Position numbers and translations under genes: made by a program. From Pseudomonas sp. UFMG81 (lineage in GTDB: Bacteria > Pseudomonadota > Gammaproteobacteria > Pseudomonadales > Pseudomonadaceae): a stretch of 51,541 bases of DNA. The DNA is taken from NCBI RefSeq assembly GCF_015354575.1, contig NZ_JACAFQ010000044.1:3297-54837 (forward strand), read 5' to 3'. This document shows, in pieces, positions 1 to 9,096 of the stretch; position 1 is the first letter of the stretch, and the number at the start of each line of letters is the position of its first letter. The notes under the pieces are model-generated. The model had not been told where the DNA came from. It did not search any database and worked only from the letters and a program-made list of their open reading frames with translations.

Positions 1-3000
1 GCAGCGGCCGGCTACCTGCCCAGCGGGCTGACCCTCGACCAGCAGGTGCTCGATCGCCTGCTGCGCGGCGACACCCAGCGTGGTGCCCCGGCCCTGGAAA
101 ATCTCACCCTGACAGTGCGTGACAGCATCAACTTCTTCGGCAACGCCAGCCTGGACACCCTCGACCCGCTGAGCGGCAAATCGCGCATGACCAACCTGGT
201 GCTCGGCACACCGGCCATTTATGGCCACGGCAGCGCCGATGATGTTGCCTTGATTCGCACCGGCAACCTGATCTGGAGCGGCGCCACCCAAGCGGCGCCG
301 GCACTGCTGAGCCATGGCGCCGGCAGCGGCAGCGGGCGCCTGCAGCTGCAGGCCGAGCGCATCGAACTGGGCTACGGGCCGCAATCCCAGCCCAGCAGCC
401 AACCGGCGTTCGGCCGCCTGGCGCTGGGCTTCGGCACGGTCGAGCTGCTGGCCAGCGAACGGATGACGGCCAACCATCGCGGCAGCCTGGCGGTTTACCA
501 GAGCCAGGGTGAATACGTGACCGGCGAGGGCTATCGCTACAGCGGCGGCAACTTGCTGATCCAGGCGCCGCTGGTGACGGGTGAGGCCGGCTCGGTCAAC
601 CAGATCCGCGCCGGCGGCACCTTGCAGGTGCTCGGTGGCAATGGCCAGCCCTATGCGCAAGTGGCGTTGAACGGCGATGCCCTGGGCGCGGAACTGTCGT
701 TGAGCGCGCAACGCATCAGCCTCGATACTCGCGTCGCGTTGCCCAGCGGCAAGCTCACCCTCGACAGCCAGGGCGACCTGCTGCTGGGCGCGGGCGCGCA
801 GCTGGACATGGCCGGGCGCAAGGTCAGCCTGAACGACCTGGACAAATACAGCTGGGGCGGCGATGTGATCTTGCGCAGCCAGCAGGGCAACATCCTGCAA
901 GCGGCGGGCTCGGTCATCGACCTGCATGCCGACAACAACCAGGGCGGTAGCCTGGAAGTGGTGGCCCTTGCTGCGGGCGCGGGCCGGGTGGACTTGCTGG
1001 GGCGGATCCTGGGCAGCAGTTCTGGCCACTATGACGCCGGTGGCACCCGGGTGCCTTACGCTGGCGCCGGGATCAACCTGCGCGCCCAGCGCCTGGGCGA
1101 CGGCGACCTCAGCCAGGCCTTCGCCAACCTCAACCAGGCCCTCAACGACGGTGGCCTGCACGGCAGCCGACGCTTCCAGTTCAAGCAAGGCGACCTGACC
1201 ATCGGTGACGGCCTGCGCGCCAACGATGTGCAGGTGTCGCTGGACAACGGCCGGTTGCTGGTCAACGGCCTGATCGACGCCAGCGGCGAGCGCGTGGGCA
1301 ACATCCGCCTGGCGGCCGGCAACGGCCTGACCCTGGGCAGTGGCGCGGTGCTCGATGCCCACGGCCGGGTACTGCGGGTGGACAGCTACGGCAAGATCAT
1401 CGACAGCCCGAACCGGGCCACGGTGGAGCTCAATTCCGGGGCCGGGCAACTGACCCTGGCGCCCGGCGCGCGCATCGACCTGCGCCACGGCACCGAGGCG
1501 ACGACGGGGCACGATGGCCGGGAACGCGGCACCCTGGCCTTGTACGCGCCGCGCCTGCGCGCCGATGACCCAACCTACGGCGATATCGCCATCGACGCAT
1601 CCGGACCGCTGTCGATCCTCGGCGCCAAACGCATCGACCTGTTCGCCGTGGCCCGCGACCGCAATGCCCCACCGGGCACTGATGGTCACGTCAATGGCGA
1701 AGGCTATGTGCAGGTCGACAAGGCCTACCTCGATGCACGGCATGGCGAAAGCACGCTGTTCATCAACGCTGCCCTGAACAATGCCGCGCTGCGCAACGGC
1801 AAGCTGGCCGGCCTGACCCAGGGTTATCGCCAACAACTGCACCTGCGCCCGGGCCTTGAGGTGATCACCGACGGCAACCTGGTGGTCAGCGGCGATATCG
1901 ACCTGTCGGCGTATCGCTATGCCAGCCTCAACCCCGGTGTGACCGGCTCGGGCGAGGCGGGCAACCTCAACCTGCGCGCCGGTGGCGACATCGAAGTGCT
2001 GGGCAGTATCAACGATGGTTTCGCGCCACCGCCGCAAACCCAGGACGACGGCGGCTGGATGCTGCTCGAAGGCCGCCTGGCCTATGGTGCCCAGGTGGTG
2101 GTGCCCAATGGCGGCGTGGAACTGCACGCAGGCACCGGTTTCCTCGCCGGGCAGGTGCTCAACTACGACCTGCCGATTCAGGCACGGCAGATGGCAGCCG
2201 GCAGCCTGTTGCCGGTACAGGCCACGTTGTCATCGGCCATCGACCTGCCGGCCGGTACGGTGCTGGCGGCGCCGATCTTCAATGCCGACGGCAGCGTGGC
2301 CGTGGCCGCCGGCACCCGTCTGGACAGCATCCTGCACCTGGCGGCCGGGATGAAGCTGGGGGCCGGCAGCCGGCTGGTGGTGGACACACCGATCACCGCC
2401 ATGACCTGGCCAAAGGGCGTGCCCTTGCCGGCCCAGCCCAGCAGCCAACTGGGTTTTGGCGCCGACGACCTGGTGCTGTTGTCGCATAACCTGGTGCTCA
2501 AACGCGGCTCGATCATCCCGCCGCGTACCGATATCAAGCTGGGTGGCGCAGGCTCGGTGGCGCTGCGCCCCGACGGCAAGGGCCAGAACTGGGCGGTGGC
2601 ACGCATGCTGCCGGCCGGCTCGGAGTCGTGGAACCTGCGCCTGGTGGCCGGTGCCGATACCACGGCGGCCGACCCGCGGCTGGCCGACCCCTATGCCACG
2701 GGGCAACTGCGCCTGGCCGACCACCATGTCGGGATGAAGGCCGTGGGGGCGAGCGGCTGGGTCTGGACCCAGGAAGGCATCGACGGCTTCGGTTGGCCTG
2801 GCAAAGCGGGTGACCCGATCGATTTCGACGCGGTTGGCTATCCCGGGCTTTGTGACGAGTTCCCCACTTACTGCACCAAGTCTGCCCCGGCCAGCGGTTG
2901 GGTCTGGACCCAGGAAGGGATCGACAACTTCGGGTGGCCTGGGCAGGCGGGTGATCCGATCGATTTCGACGAAGTGGGCTACCCTGGGCTCTGCGACGAG

Positions 3001-6000
3001 TTCCCCACCTACTGCAGCAAGGCGCCGGCCGGCGGCGACTATGACCTGACACCCGCTGGGAGCCGTTTCAGCGTATTGCGCACCGGCACGGGTGATCTGG
3101 AGTTGATCGCGGCGGGTAACCTGGACATGACCACATTGTTCGGTGTGTACACCGCCGGCACTGCCACCGAGGTGGCCAACGCGTACCAACTGGCGCGTGG
3201 GGAGGGCTCGGGCGCGAGCTCGGCCGGCCAGGTACTCCCAGAGATGCTGGGGGGCTATGAAAGCCTGGTGGCTGGCGATGACCGACTCTATCAGGCCTGG
3301 TACCCCGAGCAGGGGGGCAACGTGCTGGTGCAGGTCGGTGGCGACCTTACGGGAAATGCCTTGAGCCGCAGCTTCGACTCACGCATCGAACTCGCCCCTC
3401 CGCTGCCCAGCGCCAGGGTCGGCAACTGGTTGTGGCGTCAAGGTAGCGGTTCGGCGTTGCCGATGGAGCAGAGCATCGCTACCGCCTGGTGGATCAACTT
3501 CGGTACCTATGCCAACTACCAGGGCAACTCGGTGCTGGTAGGCTTCACCGGTTTTGGCACCTTGGGTGGCGGCGATCTGGACGTGCGCGTCGCAGGCCAG
3601 GCCGGACTGCTCGATGTGGTCGGCAAGACCAGCGCCGACAGCCGTGTGCAGTGGGACGACAGCGCCCGTTCTCAAGGCCTGCAACTGGCAGTTGGCAGCA
3701 CCGGGCGGGTGGCTGCCGACGGCAGCCTGACGCTGGGTGGGGGCGGCGATCTGACCCTGCGCGTTGGCGGTGCGGTCAATCCCTCGCGCGCGGCGCTTGG
3801 CCAAGTGGACGCGCCGCCATTACTGGGGGTGGCGGCTCACGATCTGCAAGGTACGCTGACCAACCTGCGCGGCAACCTGCGGGTGGCGGCGGCGTCTGTG
3901 GGCGCGATCGGCCGGGTCTATGGCGCCCTGGAAGGCAACCAGGACGCCCACGAAGTCCGGGCTTACGATCCGTTCCGTGCCACCCTGGCATCCGCCGCCG
4001 GCGGGCTGGTGGTGATACCGGGGGATGCGACGGTGCAGCTCGACACCCGGGGGGACCTGGTGCTGGGTGGGGCGGCGGATCCGGGGCGCGTGCCTTCGCT
4101 CAACACCACGCCGTTTGCTGGCCAGGCCGGTGGCGGCAACAGCTGGTTCAGCCTGTGGACACCGAATACGGCAATCGACCTGTTCTCGGCCGGGGGCGAC
4201 CTGACGCCCAGCACGCAGGTCGTCGAAGTCGAGGGCCAGGGGCCGTTGAGGGGGCTGGATACCTCGCCGACAGATGGGCGCTTCGTCTATCCGTCGATCC
4301 TCAGGGCGGTTGCCGCCAGCGGCAATCTTTACTACGGCAACTTCGTCAACGCGCAAGGGACCCGGTACAGCAGCCCTGTCGAGCCGTACTCGTTGCTGCT
4401 GGCACCTTCGACGAACAGCGAGTTGCAACTGCTCGCCCAAGGGTCGATCTACGCAGGCGGTTATGCGATCAGTCAGAGTGGTGCTGCGCCATCGGCGTTG
4501 GCGACGCCATTCAATCCCGCTTTCAGCGGCGCGTACGGCGCGGTGAGCGTCAGCAACCAGCGACCGGATGGCATCCGCGCCGACCTGGAGCAGGGGCGGC
4601 TGCCGTTGTTCGCCTTTGCCGGTACGGGTGCGGCCAACGCCTACGGTCAGCTGCAACCGGCGCGCATATATGCCGTCAATGGCGATCTGGTCGGCGTACG
4701 CACCGGTGAAATCCTGGCATTCGGCGAGGCGCGCAGTGGCGCCACCTGGTACGAGGGTGCGGCCCCGGTGTGGATGATGGCCGGCCGCGACATCGTCTAC
4801 AGTGGCACCGCGCTGGGTGAGCGCACGACCGCGCCAGTGGACCTGGCCGATATTCGCACGGCCACGGTGTACTCGACCGGCAACCTGTTCGTGCACAACG
4901 ATGCCACCGACCACTCGCAAGTGGTCGCCGGGCGCGACATCCTGTTCAGCAGCTTCAACGTCGCCGGCCCCGGCACGCTGACCGTGAGCGCCGGGCGCAA
5001 CCTGCGCATGGAGGACCGCGCCGCCATCAACAGCCTGGGTGCCATCGTCGCCGGCGACAGCCGCCCGGGCGCTGGCCTGGTGCTGCAGGCCGGGGTGGGT
5101 GCCCATGGGCCGGACTACCGCCGCTTCGCCGCGATGTACCTTGATCCGGCCAACCTGGCCAACAGCAGCGCCAGCCTGGCCAGCCAGCCGGGCAGGGTGG
5201 CCAAGACCTACGCCGAGGAGCTGCGCCAATGGCTCGCCGAGCGCTACGGCTTTGTGGGCAATGCCGAGCAGGCCCGTGAGCGCTTCGCCGGCTTGCCGGC
5301 CACCGAGCAGGCGGTGTTCGCCCGCCAGGTGTATTTCGCCGAACTGCGCGAAGGCGGGCGCGAATACAACCAGGCCGGTGGGGTGCGCCAGGGCAGCTAC
5401 CTGCGCGGGCGCAATGCGATTGCCGCGTTGTTCCCGGAGCGCGATGTGGCGGGTAACCCGATCCGTTATGACGGCGACATTCTGTTGTTCGGCGGTGCCG
5501 GGGTGCGCACCCAGCTGGGTGGCGCGATCCAGGCGCTGACCCCGGGCGGGCAGCAGATCTTCGGTGTCGAAGGCACGGTGCCGCCAGCCACCGCCGGTGT
5601 GGTCACCCAGGGCGGCGGCGATATCCAGCTGTACGCCAAGGGCAGCATCCTGCTGGGCCAGAGCCGGATCATGACCACCTTCGGCGGTTCGATCATCGGT
5701 TGGTCGGCCGAGGGCGACATCAACGCCGGTCGCGGTGCCAAGACCACCGTGGTGTATACCCCGCCACGTCGGGTGTACGACGCCTGGGGCAACAGCAGCC
5801 TGTCGCCGAGCGCGCCGAGTACCGGTGCCGGTATCGCCACGTTGGCGCCGATCGCCGAGATCCCGCCGGGGGACATCGACCTGATCGCGCCGCTGGGCAC
5901 CATCGATGCCGGCGAGGCCGGGATCCGGGTGTCGGGCAACGTCAATATCGCGGCCTTGCAGGTGGTCAACGCGGCGAACATCCAGGTGCAGGGCGAGGCC

Positions 6001-6312
6001 CAGGGCATCCCGGTGGTGGCCTCGGTGAACACCGGCGCTATTACTTCGGCCAGCGCTGCGGCCAGCTCGGCGACCCAGGCTGCGGAGGATGCGGCGCGCC
6101 AGCAGCAGGCGGCGGCGCGTGAACGCCAGCCGTCGATCATCACTGTGCAGGTGGTGGGCAATGGTAATGAGCGGCTGGTGCCGGTGCGCAAGGAGACCAG
6201 TGTAGCGCCGCGGTATGACGCACAGGGGCCGGTGCAGGTGTTGGGGGCAGGGACGCTCGATGAGCAGGCGCGGGCGCAGTTGACCGAGGAGGAGCGGGGT
6301 AATTTGTTGTAA
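1..6312 (+). CDS. pdtA: Filamentous-haemagglutinin-type two-partner secretion exoprotein (TpsA), 5' truncated by the window edge
   Basis: The reading frame is open from base 1 to the TAA at 6310-6312 (2103 visible residues), so the true start and the N-terminal TPS secretion domain lie upstream of the window. The protein is dominated by irregular glycine-, leucine- and asparagine-rich repeats (for example GGDLTLRVGG, AGGDIEVLG, GNLLIQAP), as expected of a right-handed beta-helix adhesin. The C-terminal third (about residues 1600-2000) resembles the DUF3739-type end of large FhaB-like proteins; this family match is from memory. Residues 918-1011 hold a cysteine-containing tandem repeat (separate entry). 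Its TpsB transporter is encoded downstream, after the phdA-like gene. The last 60 residues are Ala/Gln-rich and polar. Being the substrate of the TpsB protein is an inference from context. The symbol is given by synteny with the P. aeruginosa pdt locus. Confidence 0.88.
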   Translation, partial: AAAGYLPSGLTLDQQVLDRLLRGDTQRGAPALENLTLTVRDSINFFGNASLDTLDPLSGKSRMTNLVLGTPAIYGHGSADDVALIRTGNLIWSGATQAAPALLSHGAGSGSGRLQLQAERIELGYGPQSQPSSQPAFGRLALGFGTVELLASERMTANHRGSLAVYQSQGEYVTGEGYRYSGGNLLIQAPLVTGEAGSVNQIRAGGTLQVLGGNGQPYAQVALNGDALGAELSLSAQRISLDTRVALPSGKLTLDSQGDLLLGAGAQLDMAGRKVSLNDLDKYSWGGDVILRSQQGNILQAAGSVIDLHADNNQGGSLEVVALAAGAGRVDLLGRILGSSSGHYDAGGTRVPYAGAGINLRAQRLGDGDLSQAFANLNQALNDGGLHGSRRFQFKQGDLTIGDGLRANDVQVSLDNGRLLVNGLIDASGERVGNIRLAAGNGLTLGSGAVLDAHGRVLRVDSYGKIIDSPNRATVELNSGAGQLTLAPGARIDLRHGTEATTGHDGRERGTLALYAPRLRADDPTYGDIAIDASGPLSILGAKRIDLFAVARDRNAPPGTDGHVNGEGYVQVDKAYLDARHGESTLFINAALNNAALRNGKLAGLTQGYRQQLHLRPGLEVITDGNLVVSGDIDLSAYRYASLNPGVTGSGEAGNLNLRAGGDIEVLGSINDGFAPPPQTQDDGGWMLLEGRLAYGAQVVVPNGGVELHAGTGFLAGQVLNYDLPIQARQMAAGSLLPVQATLSSAIDLPAGTVLAAPIFNADGSVAVAAGTRLDSILHLAAGMKLGAGSRLVVDTPITAMTWPKGVPLPAQPSSQLGFGADDLVLLSHNLVLKRGSIIPPRTDIKLGGAGSVALRPDGKGQNWAVARMLPAGSESWNLRLVAGADTTAADPRLADPYATGQLRLADHHVGMKAVGASGWVWTQEGIDGFGWPGKAGDPIDFDAVGYPGLCDEFPTYCTKSAPASGWVWTQEGIDNFGWPGQAGDPIDFDEVGYPGLCDEFPTYCSKAPAGGDYDLTPAGSRFSVLRTGTGDLELIAAGNLDMTTLFGVYTAGTATEVANAYQLARGEGSGASSAGQVLPEMLGGYESLVAGDDRLYQAWYPEQGGNVLVQVGGDLTGNALSRSFDSRIELAPPLPSARVGNWLWRQGSGSALPMEQSIATAWWINFGTYANYQGNSVLVGFTGFGTLGGGDLDVRVAGQAGLLDVVGKTSADSRVQWDDSARSQGLQLAVGSTGRVAADGSLTLGGGGDLTLRVGGAVNPSRAALGQVDAPPLLGVAAHDLQGTLTNLRGNLRVAAASVGAIGRVYGALEGNQDAHEVRAYDPFRATLASAAGGLVVIPGDATVQLDTRGDLVLGGAADPGRVPSLNTTPFAGQAGGGNSWFSLWTPNTAIDLFSAGGDLTPSTQVVEVEGQGPLRGLDTSPTDGRFVYPSILRAVAASGNLYYGNFVNAQGTRYSSPVEPYSLLLAPSTNSELQLLAQGSIYAGGYAISQSGAAPSALATPFNPAFSGAYGAVSVSNQRPDGIRADLEQGRLPLFAFAGTGAANAYGQLQPARIYAVNGDLVGVRTGEILAFGEARSGATWYEGAAPVWMMAGRDIVYSGTALGERTTAPVDLADIRTATVYSTGNLFVHNDATDHSQVVAGRDILFSSFNVAGPGTLTVSAGRNLRMEDRAAINSLGAIVAGDSRPGAGLVLQAGVGAHGPDYRRFAAMYLDPANLANSSASLASQPGRVAKTYAEELRQWLAERYGFVGNAEQARERFAGLPATEQAVFARQVYFAELREGGREYNQAGGVRQGSYLRGRNAIAALFPERDVAGNPIRYDGDILLFGGAGVRTQLGGAIQALTPGGQQIFGVEGTVPPATAGVVTQGGGDIQLYAKGSILLGQSRIMTTFGGSIIGWSAEGDINAGRGAKTTVVYTPPRRVYDAWGNSSLSPSAPSTGAGIATLAPIAEIPPGDIDLIAPLGTIDAGEAGIRVSGNVNIAALQVVNAANIQVQGEAQGIPVVASVNTGAITSASAAASSATQAAEDAARQQQAAARERQPSIITVQVVGNGNERLVPVRKETSVAPRYDAQGPVQVLGAGTLDEQARAQLTEEERGNLL
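2752..3033 (+). repeat. Tandem duplication of a 47-residue Trp/Cys-containing unit inside the adhesin
   Basis: Two copies with a 141-bp period start at 2752 and 2893. Each unit begins SGWVWTQEGID and contains FGWPG, GDPIDFD and GYPGLCDEFPTYC. The copies differ at only a few residues (for example DGFGWPGKAG versus DNFGWPGQAG). Each unit carries a CX6C cysteine pair and three or more tryptophans, unlike the surrounding beta-helix repeats. Confidence 0.93.
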
Positions 6313-6332
6313 GGGGCTGGTTTTTAGGGGGG

Positions 6333-6679
6333 CGCGTCAGGGCTGCCAAGTGCTCGCCGAAAGTTTTGCAGTGCTCTTGAGATCGAGCGCCGCCCGCGCG
6401 GCGCATCGCTGGCAAGCCAGCTCCCACATCTGTTTCGGGCCAGTTATGTCTGTGAGATCTTCACTGTCCGCCTTGTTTGTACGACGCGGTTTCTGTGTGG
6501 ACGCTGCCGCCGCCCCATCAGTCTTGAGACATGCGCCAAGGCGGACAGTGATGACCTCACAGGATGGATTGGCCCGAAACAGATGTGGGAGCTGGCTTGC
6601 CAGCGATGCGCCGCGCGGGCGGCGCTCGATCTCAAGAGCGCTGCAAAACCTCCGGCAAGCGCTTGGCTGCCCTCACGCG
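6333..6679. repeat. Long inverted repeat (about 143-bp arms, 61-nt centre) containing two opposed REP cores
   Basis: Bases 6333-6475 pair with 6537-6679 in reverse complement without gaps (paired positions sum to 13012). The match is perfect over long central stretches and has scattered mismatches toward the outer ends. The REP cores are the catcgctggcaagccagc-type sequence at 6404 and its complement ending at 6608. The element fills most of the 493-nt gap between the adhesin and the phdA-like gene. No coding potential is evident. RNA from either strand could form a very long hairpin, so it may act as a transcription barrier or a 3'-end stabiliser. It resembles a BIME or a REP-derived MITE. 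Confidence 0.9.
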
Positions 6680-6769
6680 ATAACCCTCCGCAATCACCCC
6701 GCCCCATGAAGCTTTCATGACAAAAGTTCGGTAGCCATGGGCCACCTCCGTCTTGGGGATGTGCTGTCG

Positions 6770-6785
6770 CTGAGCAGCTGCTCAG
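6770..6785. promoter_or_regulatory. Perfect 16-bp palindrome just upstream of the phdA-like ribosome binding site
   Basis: CTGAGCAGCTGCTCAG is self-complementary over all 16 bases and ends 5 nt before the GGAAGGAG ribosome binding site (6791-6798). Phd-family proteins commonly autoregulate through palindromic operators in this position, so it is a candidate operator. A second, weaker palindrome CATGAAGCTTTCATG lies at 6705-6719. The function is inferred. Confidence 0.4.
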
Positions 6786-6805
6786 GGACCGGAAGGAGTG
6801 GAGCA

Positions 6806-7426
6806 ATGGGGTCTATGGAACGCTACGCGAAGGTGGGGATGCAGGAGCTGGACCAGCGCCTGGCGAAAATCGTCGAGGCGGCGCGCAAGCGCCCGGTGTC
6901 GGTCTACCGCTACGGCGCGCCCTGGGTGTGGATCGTCTCCCAGGACGACTGGCAGAGCGCCCTCAAGGAGGTCGACAGCTGCATCCCGCCGGGCCATTCC
7001 CTGGCTTTGCTCAAACCCCGCGTCGAGGCGCTGCTGCACGCCGAGCGTGCGCTGCTGGCCGAACTGGCCGAGCGCCACGCCATGCACATCGCCCCCGAGG
7101 CCATGATGCAACTGCTGTTACTGCAACTGCTGTACGCGGTGCCCAGCGAGAAACAGCTGCACGAACAGCTCAATTACAACCTGCTGTTCCGCTGGTTCGT
7201 CGGCCTGGAACTGAAAGCGCGCATCTGGCCGTTCGGCCAGTTCAGCCACGACCTCGACGTGCTGCTGGGCAGCGAGCAGGCCGTGCGCCTGTTGCAGCGC
7301 ATCGTCGACGAGGTATGCAGCGGCGCCCTGGCGCAGATGCCGGAATTCAGCCTCAACCTGGCCCTGCTGCACAGCTGGCTGGCCAAGCACACGGGCCAGC
7401 GCGGCTCGCCAGACAAACACGCGTAG
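6806..7426 (+). CDS. phdA: Phd-like domain fused to an IS5-type transposase N-terminal (DUF772-like) domain
   Basis: The protein has 206 residues. ATG 6806 is chosen because GGAAGGAG lies 7 nt upstream; ATG 6815 is the alternative. Residues about 4-50 follow the prevent-host-death pattern (KVGMQELDQRLAKIVE, then RPVSVYRYGAPWVWIVSQDDW). Residues about 95-165 closely resemble the N-terminal domain of IS5-family transposases (LLLLQLLYAV, SEKQLHEQLNYNLLFRWFVG, then a WPFGQFS stretch). The DDE catalytic core is absent, so it cannot be an active transposase. No toxin gene is adjacent. It sits between tpsA and tpsB, like PhdA (PA0691) at the P. aeruginosa pdt locus as I recall it. A regulatory or DNA-binding role is inferred, not shown. 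Confidence 0.82.
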   Translation: MGSMERYAKVGMQELDQRLAKIVEAARKRPVSVYRYGAPWVWIVSQDDWQSALKEVDSCIPPGHSLALLKPRVEALLHAERALLAELAERHAMHIAPEAMMQLLLLQLLYAVPSEKQLHEQLNYNLLFRWFVGLELKARIWPFGQFSHDLDVLLGSEQAVRLLQRIVDEVCSGALAQMPEFSLNLALLHSWLAKHTGQRGSPDKHA

Positions 7427-7470
7427 ATCACGGCCAGTGGGCCGAACGCAATCCTGAACGAGGGGGCGGT

Positions 7471-9066
7471 GTGGAGCATTTGTTCTTCAAACGGTATGGC
7501 GCGCGCGCAGGCTTGCTGCTGACCCTGGTCGGCGCCTGTGTGCAGGCGGCCGAACCGTCGGCAGCGGACGCCCAGCGGCGGGTCGACATCAACGAGTACG
7601 TGGTGCGCGGCAACACCGTGCTCGACGCCCGGGCCATCGAGGAGGCGGTGTACCCCTTCCTCGGCCCGCAGAAGACCCTGGACGACCTGGAGAGCGCCCG
7701 CGAGGCGTTGCAGCAACGCTACCAGGCGCTGGGCTACCAGTCGGTGTTCGTCGAGCTGCCCGAGCAGAAGGTCGAGGGCGGCATCGTCTACTTGCAGGTC
7801 AGCGAAACCAAGGTCGGCCGGGTGCGGGTGGTGGGTGCCAAGCACTACTCGCCGGTGGAGATCCGCGAGCAGGTGCCGGCCCTCGCCGAAGGCCAGGTGC
7901 CGGACTTCACCCAGGTGCAGGCGGAACTGGCCGACCTCAACCGTACGCCCAACCGCCAGGTCATGCCCATGGTGCGCGAAGGCCAGCGCCCCGGCACCAT
8001 GGATGTCGACCTGCAGGTCGAGGACCAGCAGCCGTGGCACCTGAGCCTGGGCCTGAACAACGACTACAGCGCCGACACCGAGAAGCTGCGCACGGTGGCC
8101 ACGGTGGGCTACAACAACCTCTGGCAGCTGGGCCACGCAATCTCGTTGACCTGGTTCACCGCCCCCGAGGACCGTGACAACGCCGAAGTGTGGTCGGGCT
8201 CCTACAGTGCGCCGCTGGGCGAGCGCTGGACCCTGCAACTGAGCGGTTTCAAGTCCGACAGCAACGTCGCCACGGTCGGTGGCAGCAACGTTTTGGGCAA
8301 GGGCCACTCCTATGGCGTCTCGGCGATCTACGCGATCCCCGGCACCGGCAACTGGGCCCACTCGCTGTCGGCCGGCATCGATTTCAAGGACTTCGACGAG
8401 CGCCTCACGTTCGGCGGCGAGGGCGACACGGTGCCGCTCAAGTACGCACCGATCACCTTGGGTTACAACGGCTACCGCTACACCGAGGCGTCGCAGTTCA
8501 GCCTGGGCCTGAGCCTGGTGGCCGGTACCCGGCGCTTGTTCGGCTACGGCAGCGACGACCGCGAGTTCGACTACAAGCGCTACGAGGCCGACTCGAGCTT
8601 CCTGGTGCTCAAGGGCGACAGCAGTTTCACCTTCAACCTGGCGGGCAATTGGCAGAGCGCCTCGAAGCTGGGTTGGCAGTTGGCCTCGGGGCCGCTGGTC
8701 TCCAACGAGCAGTTCGCCGCCGGTGGCGCCACTTCGGTGCGCGGCTACCTGGCCGCCGAGCGCACCGGCGACGAAGGGGTGATGTTCTCCCAGGAGCTGC
8801 GCACCCCGTCGATCGGGCCGTATGTGAGCAGCGCCATCAGCGACTGGCGTTTCTACCTGTTCACCGAAGGTGCCCACCTGACCCTGCGCGAACCGCTGCC
8901 CGAGCAGGACGACCGCTTCGACCTGCTCAGCGTCGGCATCGGCACCCGCGCCACGCTCAACGACTGGTTGTCCGGCAGCCTGGACTGGGGCCTGCCGCTC
9001 AAGGACGGCCCCAACACCGAGAAAAACGACTCGCGCCTGCACTTCAGCGTGCAGGCGACCTTCTGA
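7471..9066 (+). CDS. pdtB: TpsB outer-membrane transporter (FhaC/ShlB family)
   Basis: The protein has 531 residues. I chose GTG 7471, preceded by GAGGGG at 7460, because it gives a signal peptide (FFKRYGARAGLLLTLVGACVQA). The long open frame upstream overlaps phdA and is spurious. Residues about 35-110 form a POTRA-like domain (DINEYVVRGNTVLD), followed by a second POTRA-like segment (VGRVRVVGAKHYSP). From about residue 190 the protein is a 16-strand-type barrel rich in alternating aromatic residues. The conserved lid-loop motif VRGY is at 423-426, and the chain ends in Phe as expected for BAM substrates. It should export the upstream haemagglutinin across the outer membrane. Confidence 0.92.
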   Translation: MEHLFFKRYGARAGLLLTLVGACVQAAEPSAADAQRRVDINEYVVRGNTVLDARAIEEAVYPFLGPQKTLDDLESAREALQQRYQALGYQSVFVELPEQKVEGGIVYLQVSETKVGRVRVVGAKHYSPVEIREQVPALAEGQVPDFTQVQAELADLNRTPNRQVMPMVREGQRPGTMDVDLQVEDQQPWHLSLGLNNDYSADTEKLRTVATVGYNNLWQLGHAISLTWFTAPEDRDNAEVWSGSYSAPLGERWTLQLSGFKSDSNVATVGGSNVLGKGHSYGVSAIYAIPGTGNWAHSLSAGIDFKDFDERLTFGGEGDTVPLKYAPITLGYNGYRYTEASQFSLGLSLVAGTRRLFGYGSDDREFDYKRYEADSSFLVLKGDSSFTFNLAGNWQSASKLGWQLASGPLVSNEQFAAGGATSVRGYLAAERTGDEGVMFSQELRTPSIGPYVSSAISDWRFYLFTEGAHLTLREPLPEQDDRFDLLSVGIGTRATLNDWLSGSLDWGLPLKDGPNTEKNDSRLHFSVQATF

Positions 9067-9096
9067 CCCGATCGGCATCGATCCTGGAGACTTTCC

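Noticed and set aside
6333..6679. Insertion sequence next to the transposase-like domain
   Set aside because: The inverted repeat contains no transposase gene and the Phd fusion lies outside its arms; the DDE core is missing.
6806..7426. A complete toxin-antitoxin pair at the Phd-like gene
   Set aside because: No small toxin ORF is adjacent; the next gene is the TpsB transporter.
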